From JADJPL01 sp964607915 (GTDB lineage: Bacteria; Bacteroidota; Bacteroidia; Chitinophagales; Saprospiraceae), in assembly GCA_964607915.1 (NCBI GenBank), contig CAZSMU010000133.1, forward strand, positions 1 to 11,109: a DNA stretch of 11,109 nucleotides. The letters are read 5' to 3'. This document shows, piece by piece, positions 1 through 7,932 of the stretch; position 1 is the stretch's first letter, and each line of letters starts with the position of its first letter. Below the pieces are notes generated by a model. It made no database searches. It saw only the letters and a program-made list of their open reading frames with translations, and had not been told where the DNA came from. Both the position numbers and the translations under genes were made by a program.

Positions 1-53
1 CTTCTTCTTCTTCTTCTTCTTCTTCTTCTTCTTCTTCTTCTTCTTCTTCTTCT
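1..53 (+). repeat. TCT/CTT trinucleotide microsatellite encoding poly-Ser
   Basis: Uninterrupted CTT periodicity runs from base 1 to base 53 and breaks at 54. In the SPOR gene frame this is 17 consecutive TCT serine codons with no synonymous variation. The tract reaches the left edge of the window, so its real length is not visible. Unit-wise gain or loss would change only linker length, not frame. Confidence 0.95.
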
Positions 54-299
54 CCGACCTACTTTTCCATCCAGATGGGGGCATACAAAGATTCCCAATT
101 GGCAAACCAGCTTGTCAAAGAAATAAAAGAAAAATACCAGCTTCCCGTCCGCGTACTGGAAGAGGCACTGCCTGGTAAGCCCAAATACGTGAAGGTACAC
201 CTGGGGGAATTTTACAACAAGTCGGAGGCGACTGCTTTTCTGGCCCGTATTGCAAAAGAAGGCCGCCAGGGCTTTGTGGTGGAGTTGAATAAATTCTGA
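1..299 (+). CDS. SPOR-domain protein, 3' fragment (5' end outside window)
   Basis: The reading frame is open from the first complete codon at position 3 to a TGA at 297-299, so the gene starts before the window. The visible part is a run of 17 serines (3-53), then PTYFSIQMGAYKD and about 75 more residues. The YFSIQMGAYKDSQLANQL segment, followed by the spaced 'YVKVHLGEF' and 'A..FLARI' elements, is the usual pattern of a SPOR domain (about 70-80 residues at a C-terminus). SPOR domains bind glycan strands lacking stem peptides, mostly at the division septum. The poly-Ser stretch looks like a flexible linker between an unseen N-terminal part and the SPOR domain. An ATG at 75 lies inside the domain and should not be taken as the start. 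The enzyme or anchor domain upstream is unknown; lytic transglycosylases such as RlpA and amidases are common carriers, but nothing visible identifies one. Confidence 0.85.
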   Translation, partial: SSSSSSSSSSSSSSSSSPTYFSIQMGAYKDSQLANQLVKEIKEKYQLPVRVLEEALPGKPKYVKVHLGEFYNKSEATAFLARIAKEGRQGFVVELNKF

Positions 300-480
300 T
301 CCTTCTGTACAGAGCCAAGTGGGGACAGGCGGCAATAATTAGGCTACTCAGGCGTTCTTGCCTACGAAAGAATGGCCATAATGATTGCTTCGTGAGCGAT
401 TCGCCCCCTGGGAAACGATTTCTTCGAGCCTGGGGAAAAGGAAAATTCATGGGGTAACCCAAGCATAGCCGACCCAAAAA

Positions 481-503
481 AGGCCGCCGACATACGGTGG
501 CCT
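481..503. other. Hairpin resembling an intrinsic terminator on the minus strand
   Basis: AGGCCGCCG (481-489) pairs with CGGTGGCCT (495-503) over 9 bp, including one G-T pair, around the loop ACATA. On the plus strand it is preceded by six A's and not followed by a T run. Read on the minus strand it is therefore a GC-rich stem followed by TTTTTT, the layout of an intrinsic terminator. No minus-strand gene is visible to its right that would need one, so it may be incidental or may sit in the leader of the gene starting at 544. Nothing else convincing was seen in 300-543. Confidence 0.3.
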
Positions 504-543
504 GTACCAGGTCAAACGTGTCACTTGCTATGGCCAATATCCG

Positions 544-3500
544 ATGAACCTTGATATAGCCATGCAGCGCATGATGAAACATCTGTTTACCGCCACATTG
601 TTTTGCGGTGTCTTTGCCCTGAGCGCGCAATCGCCCGCGAGCGTTTCCCTCAAGGGCCGCCTTTTCGAAAACGCTGTGCGCACCCGGTCGTCTTGCACAA
701 ACTTTGCGGGTACGTTCCAGTTCGGCCTGTTCAACGGGCAGAGCAATACAGTAGGGGACAAGTTGGTCTTTTTATGCGCCAATGACTCTATAGATATCAA
801 ACACAACGGAGACCTGAACCTCAGCGGGGATCCGGATCCATTTTCCCCTCCCGGCATTCGGTATGCCTTCTATGATTGTCCTCCCGGGATTACAGGCCCA
901 TCCTTCAGCGACATATTAAAAGACCGCTGCCTGAACCGCACGAGCCCGATTATCATCAATAACCAGCCCGTGCCGCAAACGTCAAAAATATGGGTCACTG
1001 GTGGCGGGACCCCGGGGGGGAACCTCACGCTCTACAACCGGGGGCAGCTCCAGGGCAGCTTCGCCAAGGGAAAGCCGGTATCTTTTTGGTTTGCCCCCAT
1101 CACCGTAGATGATTTTGCGAAGTCCACGTACGAGGCCGACCCGGTGAGCGGGGAGTCCGGCCCCTGTGTACATGTCAATACTGCAGCCGCTTTCCAGGTG
1201 GTATATCTCAATGCCGTAGAGGGCAAACCGCTGGGGACTAATCCGGAGAATGGTTGCCAGGGCTCCTTTATCGCACAGGGGGGCTTCCCAGAGTACGATA
1301 CCAGCGGCATTTACAGCGTTCGCATCCAGAAGATAGGAGATTCAGACGTAAAAGGCTACTTGCTCAGCAGCAGTAAGCCGCACCACTTGGATACGGTCCG
1401 CTTTTTTGTACCGGAACCAGGCGATTATGAAATCTTGCTGGAAGATGGCATCAGTTGCGAATCCATTTTCACCATGAGCATGCCGGGGTGTAGCCCCGTA
1501 GAGTTTTCGCTTCCCTTTGTAAACCGCTTGCCCGGCGACAGCGTATGCCTTCCGCTGACGGTCAAAAATTTCAAGGGGGTAGGAGCGCTCGAAATGGACT
1601 TTACCTGGGATGAAAAGGTCGTTCGATTTACAGAAATAAAGTCTTTGAACGACAGCGTGAGAAGTCTCGGGCCTGGAAACATGAATGTGATACCGCAGGG
1701 CGGCCAGCTCAACTTGTCGTGGTTGGATCCGCGCTTTGGCGGGGTCAACCTTCCAGATGGAGATACCTTGTTTTCTCTTTGCTTTGTCGTAGTGGGCAAC
1801 CTGGGCGATAAAAGCCCGGTGCGGATCGTCCCCGCCCTCATGCCCCCGGAGACAGTAGGTACGCCCGATCCTAAACCTATAGGCTTTATCCTGCGATCTG
1901 GCCAGGTGAACGTTTCCGCCGCGACCCTCTTCTTCGATGTAGCTGCCGATAGCGTGAGTTGCGACGGGTTGGAAGACGGCAGGCTGATCATCACCGTGGC
2001 AAATGGGCGAGCCCCCTACGACGTCACGTATCAAAAAATTTCTCCCGCGCCCATCCTCAGTGGCTCAGGAAATATTGCTGCGTCGGGGGATAAATTGCAG
2101 ATTGCGCAGCTCCCGGCGGGTTTTTACCGCGTTTCCGTACGCGACCAGAGTACGCCCCGGAATACGGCGGTTGACACGGTGGAAATCGTAGAGCCACCTG
2201 ACCTTGCGGTGCGCCTGATAGAGAGCGATCCAGCGTGTTTTTCGAGCACGGACGGGGCGGTGCGGGCAGAAGTATTGGTCAATTCCGTTTTGGTTTCCAA
2301 CCCCTTGACCTCTTATACTTTCCGCTGGAACATACCCGGGGAAACGGGGGCTGGTATAGACAGTCTGCGCGGGGGAGCGTATGCCGTCACGGTGACGAAT
2401 CCATCTGGTTGTATTTCCACAGCGAGCACCAACCTGTCGTCGCCTGCTGCGATTTCCCTTACCCCGGTCATTGTGACGGCGAGTTGTTCGGGTATTGCGG
2501 ATGGGAGTATTGCCATTACTGCGAAAGGTGGAACACCAGACTCGGCAGGGCGCTATACCTTTGCCTGGAGCGGGGATACGCCGGTCAAGTTGGGTAGCTT
2601 TTCCAAAAGCAAGCTGCTTCCGGGAACGTACTGCCTGGTCGTGAGCGATGAAAAAGGTTGTCAGGTGCAACAGTGCGTCACCATAGGTGCCAAAAAGACT
2701 CTTACTATCACCGCTTCCGTATCCGACGTAACGTGCAACGGCCGTTGCGACGGGGCAATTTCTGTATTGGGGAATACGCTGCCGGCTACTTCGAGCGCTA
2801 CTCCATACACGTTCAGTTGGGATCGGCGGGGGAGCGGTGCCCCGGTCAATACGCCGACTGGCAGTGCAATCAATGGTCTTTGTGCGGGGCGTTATGTGGT
2901 TACGATGCGCGATAGCGATCCAGCGGGATGTTCGCTCCTGGACACTATTGAGGTACAGGAGCCCGACCCTTTGCAGGTTTCCCTGTCCAACCTTGTGAAC
3001 GAGACCTGTGTGGTAGGCAAGGACGGGAGCGCTACAGTATCGGTGAGGGGAGGGAACCGCCCCTATTCCTTTGAGTGGAACAACGGGCAGCGCGACTCTA
3101 CAGCCCGCAACCTGGCTGCAGGCACATACACGTTAAAAGTTACGGATACCCGTTCTTGCGAAACCAATTTTGAAGTCAAGATTCTTGCTCCCACCCCTCC
3201 GCAGGTGTTGAGCCTGAGCAACGATACGCTGGCCTGTGCATCGGACACCAACGGTGAGCTTTTGGTGAATGCGCGGGATGGGGGTGCTGCCATCCTGTCT
3301 TACCGTTGGAGCAACGGGGCCAGCGGGCCCCGGGCGTCCGGGCTGTTGCCGGGGGAGTACATTGTCACCATACTGGCGGCAGATGGTTGCCAGACCCTGG
3401 ATACGGCTCGCGTAGTAGCCCCTGAAGTCCTCCGGGTAGTGGACATAGCGGTGAGCTCCCCGCGTTGTCCGGGAGAAGCCAATGGCAGCGCTCTGGTAAG

Positions 3501-5044
3501 TGGGGAAGGGGGTACAAAGCCGTACCGCTACTTATGGGCTGCGGGCAGCAGGGTGGACACTACCTTTTTTCCACTGCGTCCGGGCTTGTCGCAAGGAGTT
3601 TATTCAATGACCCTGACGGATGCCAACTTCTGTCCGGGGGTAGTGCGCAGTGTAACCGTCAGCGACCCTCCGCGCATTGAGGTAGCCTACTCAGATATAC
3701 AGGCTGTGAGTTGCTTTGAGAAGGTCTGTGATGGGGCGGCAACGATAAGCGGCCGGTACAGCAATGGGGCCAGTGGGCGCTTCACGTTCACCTGGGCGAA
3801 CGGAGAGGTGTTCAGCAAGGTACAGAGCGCGAGGGCGAAGGCACTTTGCGGGGGCCGGAACGCCGTTGTCGTAGTGGATTCCAATGCCTGTTCGATAGTA
3901 GATACTCTGGTGGTACCCAGCCCGGAAGCGATACGCGTGACGTTCGATACCGTGCCCGTGAGTTGCTATGCGGGCAAAGACGGCAAAGTAACGGCCAAGG
4001 CCCAGGGCGGTGTTCCGGGCTATACTTTCCAATGGGTCGAAGCCGGCCTGGCGTCTAACGAGCTAAGCGGTATCGGTATTGGAAGATATACGATGCAAGT
4101 ACGGGACAAGAATTCCTGTGTCAAAGAAGAGGTGTTTGCCATGCGCCAACCGGCGCAGCTCCGGTTGACGGTAGATCCGGCCGGCACGAATAACGCCCGT
4201 TGTTACGGGGGCAATGACGGCCGCATACGGGTAGTCGTCAATAAGCAAGACAGCATTAACCCGCTTTCTGCGACGCCATATACCTGGTCGGGCGACATTG
4301 CTTCGGCTGCTTTGGATCAGGCGACGAAACTCTCAGCGGGCAGTTATTCCGTAACGGTTACCGATATAAAAGGATGTCAGGCTGTATTGAATTACGACAT
4401 TTTACAGCCCNNNNNNNNNNNNNNNNNNNNNNNNNNNNNNNNNNNNNNNNNNNNNNNNNNNNNNNNNNNNNNNNNNNNNNNNNNNNNNNNNNNNNNNNNN
4501 NNNNNNNNNNCCGGCGGAGCTGGTGGTCGAATTAGGGGACACGTTGACGGCACTACAGCCGATTATCACGGGCACGACCCCTGTCCAGACGTATGCCTGG
4601 AGTCCTGCGGCAAACCTCAGTGCCCCCAATATCAAATCTCCGTTCATTGTCAATCTTCTGGAAGACCAGACGTTTCGGTTGAACGTCACGGATGTGAATG
4701 GCTGTAAGGCCTCGGGCAGTATCCTCGTAGAGTTGGATAGAAATCGCAATGTTTTTATCCCCAATGTTTTTTCACCTAATGGAGATGGATGGAACGACGA
4801 ATTGCGGGTCTTTGCCTGCAAGGGCGTCACAAAGATCAACTATGCGGTCGTGTTCGATCGTTGGGGTGGGCAAGTTTTTGAGGCCCGCAACGTAACGGTA
4901 GATTGCCTGAGCGGGGCGCCTTTATGGGATGGTAAGGTAGGCGGCAGGATAGCCCCCTCGGGGGTGTATGTCTATCTCGTCGAAGTGGAGTTTTTAGACG
5001 GCGTGGTGCTGTTGTACCGGGGTGAAACGGGGATAATCCGATAA
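544..5044 (+). CDS. Giant secreted cohesin-like/SprB-repeat protein with T9SS type B C-terminal domain, interrupted by N gap
   Basis: Predicted to be exported by Sec and then passed across the outer membrane by the type IX secretion system. Counting from the ATG at 544, a signal peptide ends near residue 30 (KHLFTATLFCGVFALSA, then QS); ATGs at 562, 571 or 574 give a more typical signal-peptide length and are equally possible starts. Residues ~31-314 are an unassigned Cys-containing region. Residues ~315-460 look like a cohesin/CBM-type beta sandwich (PGDSVCLPLTVKNFKGVGAL, then FTWDE, LPDGDTLFSLCF). From ~470 to 1289 are ten SprB-like repeats. After the gap, 177 residues hold an Ig-like module (YAWSPA...VTDVNGC) and the CHU_C/type B sorting domain (VFIPNVFSPNGDGWNDE, FDRWG, LWDG, SGVYVY), ending at TAA 5042-5044. 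The frames either side of the gap differ only because 100 Ns is not a multiple of 3: 4410 ends a codon and 4511 begins one. Such proteins act as adhesins or gliding-associated surface filaments; the specific ligand is unknown. Confidence 0.88.
1951..4410 (+). repeat. Ten tandem SprB-like repeats (protein-level)
   Basis: Repeat units begin near 1951, 2230, 2479, 2728, 3001, 3229, 3460, 3705, 3958 and 4195, giving a period of about 228-279 bases (76-93 residues). Each opens with a motif like V-[ST]-C-x-G-x-x-D-G, has a central Y-[TS]-F-x-W strand, then G-x-Y-x-[VM]-x-[VL]-x-D, mostly a Gly/Ser/Ala-Cys, and closes on [EQ]-P. The repeats are diverged at DNA level, so they are old rather than freshly amplified. 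The tenth ends at the assembly gap, so the true number may be higher. Confidence 0.85.
4411..4510. other. Assembly gap (100 Ns)
   Basis: Exactly 100 unresolved bases, the conventional placeholder for a gap of unknown size, lie inside the surface-protein gene. The left edge encodes ...DILQP and the right edge PAELVVELGD. Together these read like one ordinary module boundary, so the true gap could be very short, or it could hide further complete repeat units. Confidence 0.95.
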
Positions 5045-5059
5045 ATGGCAAAATCGTTG

Positions 5060-5122
5060 GACTTGCTGCGAGGGGTCAGCAAAGGGCCTTTTTGACCCTT
5101 TGCTGACCCCTCGCAGCAAGTC
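5060..5122. repeat. Palindromic element A: perfect 27-bp inverted repeat between convergent genes
   Basis: Bases 5060-5086 (beginning GACTTGCTGCGAGGGGTC) are perfectly complementary to 5096-5122, with the 9-base loop CCTTTTTGA. It occupies most of the 81-base spacer between the stop codons of the two surface-protein genes. It could act as a bidirectional terminator, although neither side has a strong T run after the stem. Its ends and its CTTTTTGACCC string (5088-5098) recur in elements B and C elsewhere in the window, so it is also a member of a dispersed family. Confidence 0.85.
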
Positions 5123-5125
5123 TCA

Positions 5126-6352
5126 TTATTTCATCACTACGAAACTGCCGGTCTGGACTTGTTTCTTCTCATTACAGGTAAAGGATACGCGGTAGATAAA
5201 TACCCCTGGATTTACCTCCTGGCCCTGGAAGGTGCCATCCCACTGGTCAAAGACCTGGGTCGTGTAGAAGACTCGGGCTCCCCATCGGTCGAAGATTTCA
5301 AAGGTGTGAAGTTGTTGTATGGCATAGGGGTTGCTGATGCCGTACTGGTCGTTCAGTCCATCCCCGTTTGGCGTAAAGGCGCCGGGCAGATACACTGTGG
5401 CGCAGTTCAAGGTATTGGGATCCACGACGGAGATATAGATGGAGTCGGTGGCCACGCAGGGCGATGCGGCATCGCCCATTTGGACTTGCAGGCCATAGGT
5501 GCCTGGCTGGGTCGGGGTAAAGCGTGGTTCCGGAGCGTTGGGATCATCGAGGTCTATGGCAGGCGACCAGCGGAAGGTCGAGGCGCAACTTGGGGACAGT
5601 TTCAGGTCCAGGTAGTTGCCGAGGAAGATATTGGTATCCTGGGTGATGATGCGGTCGGGCAGGGAGCGCAGCAGGCCGTTCACTTCTTCCCTTTTCAAGG
5701 CTCGGTTATAGATGCGGAGTTCATCGAGGAAACCGGTGAAGGAGTTTTCATTTGCTCCATAACACTCGCTGCCCCCGATGAGGATATCGCCGTCGTTGCG
5801 CAGGTCGATGCGGCCTAGGGTGCCCTGTTGCTGGACCAATTTACCGTTGATATATAGCTGAATCAGGCCGGCATCGCGCACGATGGCCACGTGGTACCAG
5901 CAGGAGCCGGATTCCAGTTCGCTTACCAGGTTGATGAATTTGTCATTGCTTTCTGAGAAGACCGCGTTGATATTCCGGGTGGAGGGTCTGTAGCGGATGT
6001 ACCAGGAATTATCTTGCAGACAATCTTTGCGGCGTTTGGACAAGAGGTACTGTATGCCGTCGGTACTCGCCATCCGGAAGTAGAAGGCGATGGTAAAATC
6101 TTCGGTATCAAATTCTTCCCGGACGGGACCCACGAGTCGGACCAGGGCGATGCGGTCGCGTACGGAGAGGGCTTCCTGAAAGACTCCACAGCCGAATTCA
6201 GGGGTACGGGATATGAAGCCGGTATTGGCTGTATTGCCCGTGGCATCGTTCACAGAAAGGTCAAAGGGGTAGTAGGCGACCAAGCCGGCGGTAGATTGGC
6301 TATTCAGTTGCCCTATGCAAAGGAGGTATATGAAAACGAGGTGGTATTTCAT
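5126..6352 (-). CDS. Secreted LamG-domain protein with T9SS type B C-terminal sorting domain
   Basis: A 408-residue predicted surface or extracellular protein. The ATG at 6352 gives a clean signal peptide (MKYHLVFIYLLCIGQLNS, cleavage near 18-20). A GTG eight codons upstream is in frame but would lengthen the n-region without need. Residues ~22-228 form a LamG/concanavalin-A-like jelly roll: it opens with GLVAYYPFD (23-31), has CWYHVAIVRD (151-160) and LYINGKL, and ends with the signature FLDELRIYNRAL (208-219). This fold commonly binds glycans or proteins. Residues ~240-310 are an Ig-like linker. Residues ~317-408 are the CHU_C/type B domain (VYLPGAFTPNGDGLNDQ, FDRWGARVF, QWDGTFQG, PGVFIYRV), the signal for T9SS export. 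Stop is TAA at 5126-5128. It is convergent with the giant surface protein, and no PorP/SprF-like partner lies beside it. The ligand is unknown. Confidence 0.93.
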   Translation of the reverse strand: MKYHLVFIYLLCIGQLNSQSTAGLVAYYPFDLSVNDATGNTANTGFISRTPEFGCGVFQEALSVRDRIALVRLVGPVREEFDTEDFTIAFYFRMASTDGIQYLLSKRRKDCLQDNSWYIRYRPSTRNINAVFSESNDKFINLVSELESGSCWYHVAIVRDAGLIQLYINGKLVQQQGTLGRIDLRNDGDILIGGSECYGANENSFTGFLDELRIYNRALKREEVNGLLRSLPDRIITQDTNIFLGNYLDLKLSPSCASTFRWSPAIDLDDPNAPEPRFTPTQPGTYGLQVQMGDAASPCVATDSIYISVVDPNTLNCATVYLPGAFTPNGDGLNDQYGISNPYAIQQLHTFEIFDRWGARVFYTTQVFDQWDGTFQGQEVNPGVFIYRVSFTCNEKKQVQTGSFVVMK

Positions 6353-6458
6353 GCTTGAAGCGTAGAAGGATTTCACAGGATAAAAACGATACAGTTGTCA
6401 CGCGCAAAGCCCGGTCTGGGCATCCTTTTCTGCAAAACGCAGCGCATGTAGTTATAGT

Positions 6459-6536
6459 ATAGAGTTGTTGCGAAGGGACTATCGCGGGGTTAAAAAGACT
6501 GTTTTCTACCTCACGGGCCCTTTGCGACAAGTCTAT
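6459..6536. repeat. Palindromic element B, upstream of tatC
   Basis: GAGTTGTTGCGAAGGG (6462-6477) pairs with CCCTTTGCGACAAGTC (6518-6533) with one mismatch and two G-T pairs; three more flanking pairs extend it to 6459-6536. The interior contains ATCGCGGGGT (6481-6490) followed by TAAAAAG, nearly identical to element C. It lies in the 247-base spacer between the divergent LamG gene and tatC. Confidence 0.75.
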
Positions 6537-6570
6537 TTTAGACAAAGGTAGGCTATCTATGCAAAATTCT

Positions 6571-6578
6571 TAATTTTG
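6571..6578 (+). promoter_or_regulatory. Possible Bacteroidota -7 promoter box for tatC
   Basis: TAATTTTG matches the Bacteroidota sigma-A -7 consensus TAnnTTTG exactly and lies 21 bases before the tatC ATG. No TTTG -33 box is found at the expected spacing upstream, so support is partial. Confidence 0.4.
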
Positions 6579-6599
6579 GGGTTTCATATTACAGGTACT

Positions 6600-7457
6600 A
6601 TGTCAAAGAACCAAACTAAGGAGATGTCCTTTTTTGAACACCTGGAGGAATTGCGTTGGCATATCCTCCGTTCGTTGCTGGTGGTTATGCTGGCGGGTAT
6701 CGTGCTGTTCATTTTTCAGGACTGGTTTTTCAAACAAGTGATTTTTGGGCCTACGCAGAAGGATTTTTTCTCGTATCAATTCATCTGTAAATTGTCGCAT
6801 GCGGTAGGGTTAGGGGATAATATGTGTTTCAGTCCTCCGGAGTTCAAGAAGCAAGCGATAGGTTTTGGGGAGGCGTTCATTACCAGTGTAAGCATTTCGT
6901 TTACGGCGGGGTTGATATTTGCTTTTCCTTATGTTTTCTGGGAGTTATGGCGCTTTGTCAGTCCGGGTTTGTACGCTACGGAGCGGAATGCGGCCCGCGG
7001 GGTTGTGTTCATTTGTTCTTTTCTGTTCATGATGGGGGTCAGTTTTGGGTATTTTATCATTGCGCCCTTTGCGATTAATTTTCTGGTAGGTTATACGATT
7101 CCGGGGGTGGAGAACACCCCTACGCTGGACTCGTACATCGGGTATATGGTGATGTTTACGCTGCCGATGGGTTTGGTGTTTGAGTTGCCCATTGTCGTGT
7201 ATTTTTTAGCTAAAGTCGGATTGATTGGGCCGGGCACTATGCGGGAGTTCCGCCGCCATGCGATTGTGGTGATTTTGATTGTAGCGGCGTTTCTCAGTCC
7301 GCCCGACGCTGTTTCGCAGGTATTGATTGCGCTCCCGCTTTTTGGCTTGTACGAGGCCAGTATATTGGTAGCGGCGCGCGAGGCCAACAAGCGGGCGCGA
7401 AAGGAAGAGAAAGAAGAGAAGGAGCTGGAGGAGCGCGAGCGTTCTACCCGCGCATAA
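6600..7457 (+). CDS. tatC: Sec-independent (twin-arginine) translocase subunit TatC
   Basis: The membrane core and signal-peptide receptor of the Tat pathway, which exports folded proteins carrying twin-arginine signals. The product has 285 residues. The amphipathic N-terminus MSFFEHLEELRWHILRSLL (9-27) is the classical TatC start, with the conserved Glu at 17. About six membrane segments follow (near 23-40, 92-115, 132-160, 180-203, 219-232 and 236-258). The signature FAFPYVFWELWRFVSPGLY (107-125) with E128, and the Glu of VFELP (E195), match conserved positions of the family. The first periplasmic loop is long and has two Cys (63, 76), as I recall for Bacteroidota TatC. The tail 260-285 is highly charged (KEEKEEKELEERE). 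The ATG at 6600 is preferred over an in-frame TTG at 6576, which lies in the likely promoter. No tatA/B gene is in the window. The next gene follows after 25 bases, suggesting an operon. Confidence 0.97.
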   Translation: MSKNQTKEMSFFEHLEELRWHILRSLLVVMLAGIVLFIFQDWFFKQVIFGPTQKDFFSYQFICKLSHAVGLGDNMCFSPPEFKKQAIGFGEAFITSVSISFTAGLIFAFPYVFWELWRFVSPGLYATERNAARGVVFICSFLFMMGVSFGYFIIAPFAINFLVGYTIPGVENTPTLDSYIGYMVMFTLPMGLVFELPIVVYFLAKVGLIGPGTMREFRRHAIVVILIVAAFLSPPDAVSQVLIALPLFGLYEASILVAAREANKRARKEEKEEKELEERERSTRA

Positions 7458-7482
7458 TTCCCAATCATTTCACATTGATGTC

Positions 7483-7932
7483 ATGGAAAGAGTTTCCAGT
7501 AATCTGACGCTGTTCTACAAGATATTTGTCCCTGTTTTTTGGACGATTTTTTTCGGGGCGTTTAGTGCGGCGTTGCTGTTATCCCCTGAGGAGAAGGGCG
7601 GTATATCCGGTGCTTGGCCCCAAAAGTTGGCCATTGGCGGGATATTTTTATCCGGTTTGGTCTTTCTGTTTTTCACGCTGATGCGTTTGAAGCGGGTAGA
7701 GATAGGGGATGGGTTCGTGTATGTGACGAACTACTTCCAGAGCTATCGCTACCCGCTGCACAACATAGAACGGGTAGAAACGGTGCGTTCGGTACTGATT
7801 CCCTTTGGACGCATATACCTGCGTGTTCCGGGCCGTTTTGGCCGGGCCGTTTTGTTTGTGCCGGCGATGGGGCGTTTAAAGGCGGTCATCGAGCAAACCC
7901 CGGAGTTGAAGGCTATTTGGAGCGCATCCTGA
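7483..7932 (+). CDS. Small two-helix membrane protein with PH-like cytoplasmic tail (hypothetical)
   Basis: A 149-residue protein that I cannot assign to a characterised family. Two hydrophobic helices are clear (about 10-33 and 48-68), separated by a short polar loop with EEKGG. From about 70 a beta-rich domain follows (LKRVEIGDGFVYVTNYFQ, YPLHNIERVETVRS, GRIYLRVPG, RAVLFVPA). This arrangement of two N-terminal helices followed by a small strand-rich domain resembles bacterial PH-domain membrane proteins (YdbS/YdbT-like or DUF304-type), but sequence similarity is only general. It starts 25 bases after the tatC stop and is probably co-transcribed with it; nothing in the sequence links it to Tat function. 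Its last 20 bases overlap the end of porX on the other strand. Confidence 0.85.
   Translation: MERVSSNLTLFYKIFVPVFWTIFFGAFSAALLLSPEEKGGISGAWPQKLAIGGIFLSGLVFLFFTLMRLKRVEIGDGFVYVTNYFQSYRYPLHNIERVETVRSVLIPFGRIYLRVPGRFGRAVLFVPAMGRLKAVIEQTPELKAIWSAS

Noticed and set aside
1..53. Phase-variable on/off switching by the microsatellite
   Set aside because: The unit is three bases, so slippage changes length but not frame; only linker-length variation is plausible.
115..630. Minus-strand open frame of 171 codons opposite the SPOR gene and its downstream spacer
   Set aside because: It overlaps the SPOR domain and the signal peptide of the next gene. The predicted protein is low-similarity, Pro/Arg-rich and without domain features.
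1342..2034. Minus-strand open frame of 230 codons inside the giant surface gene
   Set aside because: A shadow of the cohesin-like region; no motif, signal peptide or plausible upstream signal.
4511..4707. Continuation of the upstream reading frame through the N gap (starting GGAGGRIRGHVDG)
   Set aside because: An artefact of the 100-N placeholder. The other frame gives a textbook type B sorting domain.
5159..5818. Plus-strand open frame of 219 codons
   Set aside because: It is antisense to the LamG protein, whose signal peptide, LamG motifs and C-terminal sorting domain are continuous on the minus strand.
6353..6376. GTG start eight codons upstream for the LamG gene
   Set aside because: The ATG at 6352 gives a well-formed signal peptide directly; the extension is not needed.
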